A stretch of 5,810 nucleotides of DNA from Pseudomonadota bacterium (lineage in GTDB: Bacteria > Pseudomonadota > Gammaproteobacteria > Pseudomonadales > Halieaceae): NCBI GenBank assembly GCA_030591305.1, contig JAUVBI010000199.1:1-5810 (forward strand). The letters are read 5' to 3'. A model generated the notes under the pieces. The model was not told where the DNA came from. It saw only the letters and a list, made by a program, of their open reading frames with translations, and searched no databases. The position numbers and the translations under genes were made by a program. This document shows positions 5,577 to 5,810 of the stretch, one piece after another (position 1 is the stretch's first letter; every line of letters starts with the position of its first letter).

Positions 5577-5636
5577 AGTTAACGCCCTAAGCAGAGGTGC
5601 AGCTTTGCTGCATCCTGCTGGCTTAGCTCGTTATGT
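5577..5636 (-). other. attC: Integron attC recombination site (60 bp) of the cold-shock cassette
   Basis: This is oriented along the minus strand. The outer boxes are ACATAAC (R'', plus-strand positions 5630-5636) and GTTAACT (R', plus-strand positions 5577-5583), the latter within GGCGTTAAC. The left arm CTAAGCCAGCAGGATGCAGC pairs with GCTGCACCTCTGCTTAG around a 3-base loop. Pairing is perfect over 17 bp once three bases (C, C, A) are looped out of the left arm. This one-sided bulge pattern matches the other site at 5231-5288 in number, side and spacing although the arm sequences differ, which is what attC sites (conserved in structure, not sequence) look like. It begins 9 bp after the cold-shock stop codon. 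Confidence 0.92.
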
Positions 5637-5645
5637 GCTTGCTGC

Positions 5646-5810
5646 TTAAACGGCAACAACTTTATTTGCACATGGGCCTTTCTCACCTTGACCCACTTCG
5701 AACTCAACGGATTGGCCATCATTCAATGTTGCATAATCACCACCTGCTTGAATTTCTGAATGATGAACAAACAAATCCTTCCCTCCGTCTTCTGGAGTAA
5801 TAAAACCAAA
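5646..5810 (-). CDS. CspA-family cold-shock protein, C-terminal 54 residues, cut by window edge
   Basis: This is a small single-stranded nucleic-acid-binding protein of the CspA family, which acts as an RNA chaperone or transcription antiterminator. The visible part starts [24 protein letters not shown] is the end of the RNP1 motif (KGFGFI) and DLFVHH is RNP2 (usually DxFVH). It continues through [23 protein letters not shown], the usual family ending, and then a TAA stop. The missing N-terminal part (about 15 residues, normally including a VKWFN segment) lies past 5810. The gene sits directly in front of an attC on the same strand, so it is a cassette gene rather than the housekeeping cspA. 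Cold-shock genes are known as integron cassettes. The family call is firm; the specific paralogue is not. Confidence 0.93.
   Translation of the reverse strand, partial: FGFITPEDGGKDLFVHHSEIQAGGDYATLNDGQSVEFEVGQGEKGPCANKVVAV

Larger units (their letters stand above)
5237..5582 (-). mobile_element. Complete integron gene cassette (346 bp)
   Basis: This is the segment between the predicted G/TT cleavage points of the two attC sites. It contains one gene with its ribosome-binding site and its attC, with almost no spare DNA (about 25 bp before the start codon, 2 bp after the stop). I see no promoter inside it, so it probably depends on transcription from upstream cassettes or the integron promoter, outside the window to the right. 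Confidence 0.85.

Noticed and set aside
1..5810. Integron integrase, tRNA, rRNA, CRISPR or insertion sequence
   Set aside because: I looked on both strands and saw no tyrosine-recombinase motif, cloverleaf, regularly spaced repeat or transposase. The integrase is expected outside the window on the right.

Overview
The window joins an ordinary chromosomal gene cluster (left, about 1-4170) to the far end of an integron gene-cassette array (right, about 4200-5810). It looks like a free-living, probably aquatic gammaproteobacterium of moderate G+C. The evidence is the protein families present, a ccdAB pair with the C-terminal sequence of the Vibrio fischeri type, and attC sites with the architecture known from chromosomal integrons. 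I cannot name the genus.

Left block, all on the minus strand and closely spaced. It reads in transcription order as follows. First is a 544-aa FAD-dependent dehydrogenase-like protein (2535-4169), then 46 bp later a 703-aa ABC1/AarF/UbiB-type kinase-like protein (377-2488), then 62 bp later a site-2 protease of family M50 cut by the window edge (1-314). The spacing suggests one transcript. No clear terminator lies between them, and no strong Shine-Dalgarno sequence precedes any of the three starts.

Right block. Two attC recombination sites (5577-5636 and 5231-5288) both point along the minus strand. Each folds into a long stem whose left arm carries three extra unpaired bases, the hallmark of attC. 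The cassette between them (5237-5582, 346 bp) carries an 88-aa protein with a possible helix-turn-helix. Upstream of it, and running off the window, is a cassette encoding a CspA-family cold-shock protein (5646-5810). Because cassettes normally point away from the integrase, any intI/attI should lie to the right of this window, and the dehydrogenase gene marks the chromosome beyond the distal end of the array.

Between the last clear attC and the chromosome sits a ccdA-ccdB toxin-antitoxin operon (4421-4983) on the plus strand, opposite to the cassettes and with its own candidate promoter. It is bracketed by an imperfect 18-bp inverted repeat (4356-4373 and 5057-5074) that resembles an attC outer half-site. 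A gyrase-poisoning addiction module at the array end would plausibly stabilise the array. The gaps 4170-4420 and 4984-5230 hold no convincing gene but several inverted repeats, described separately.
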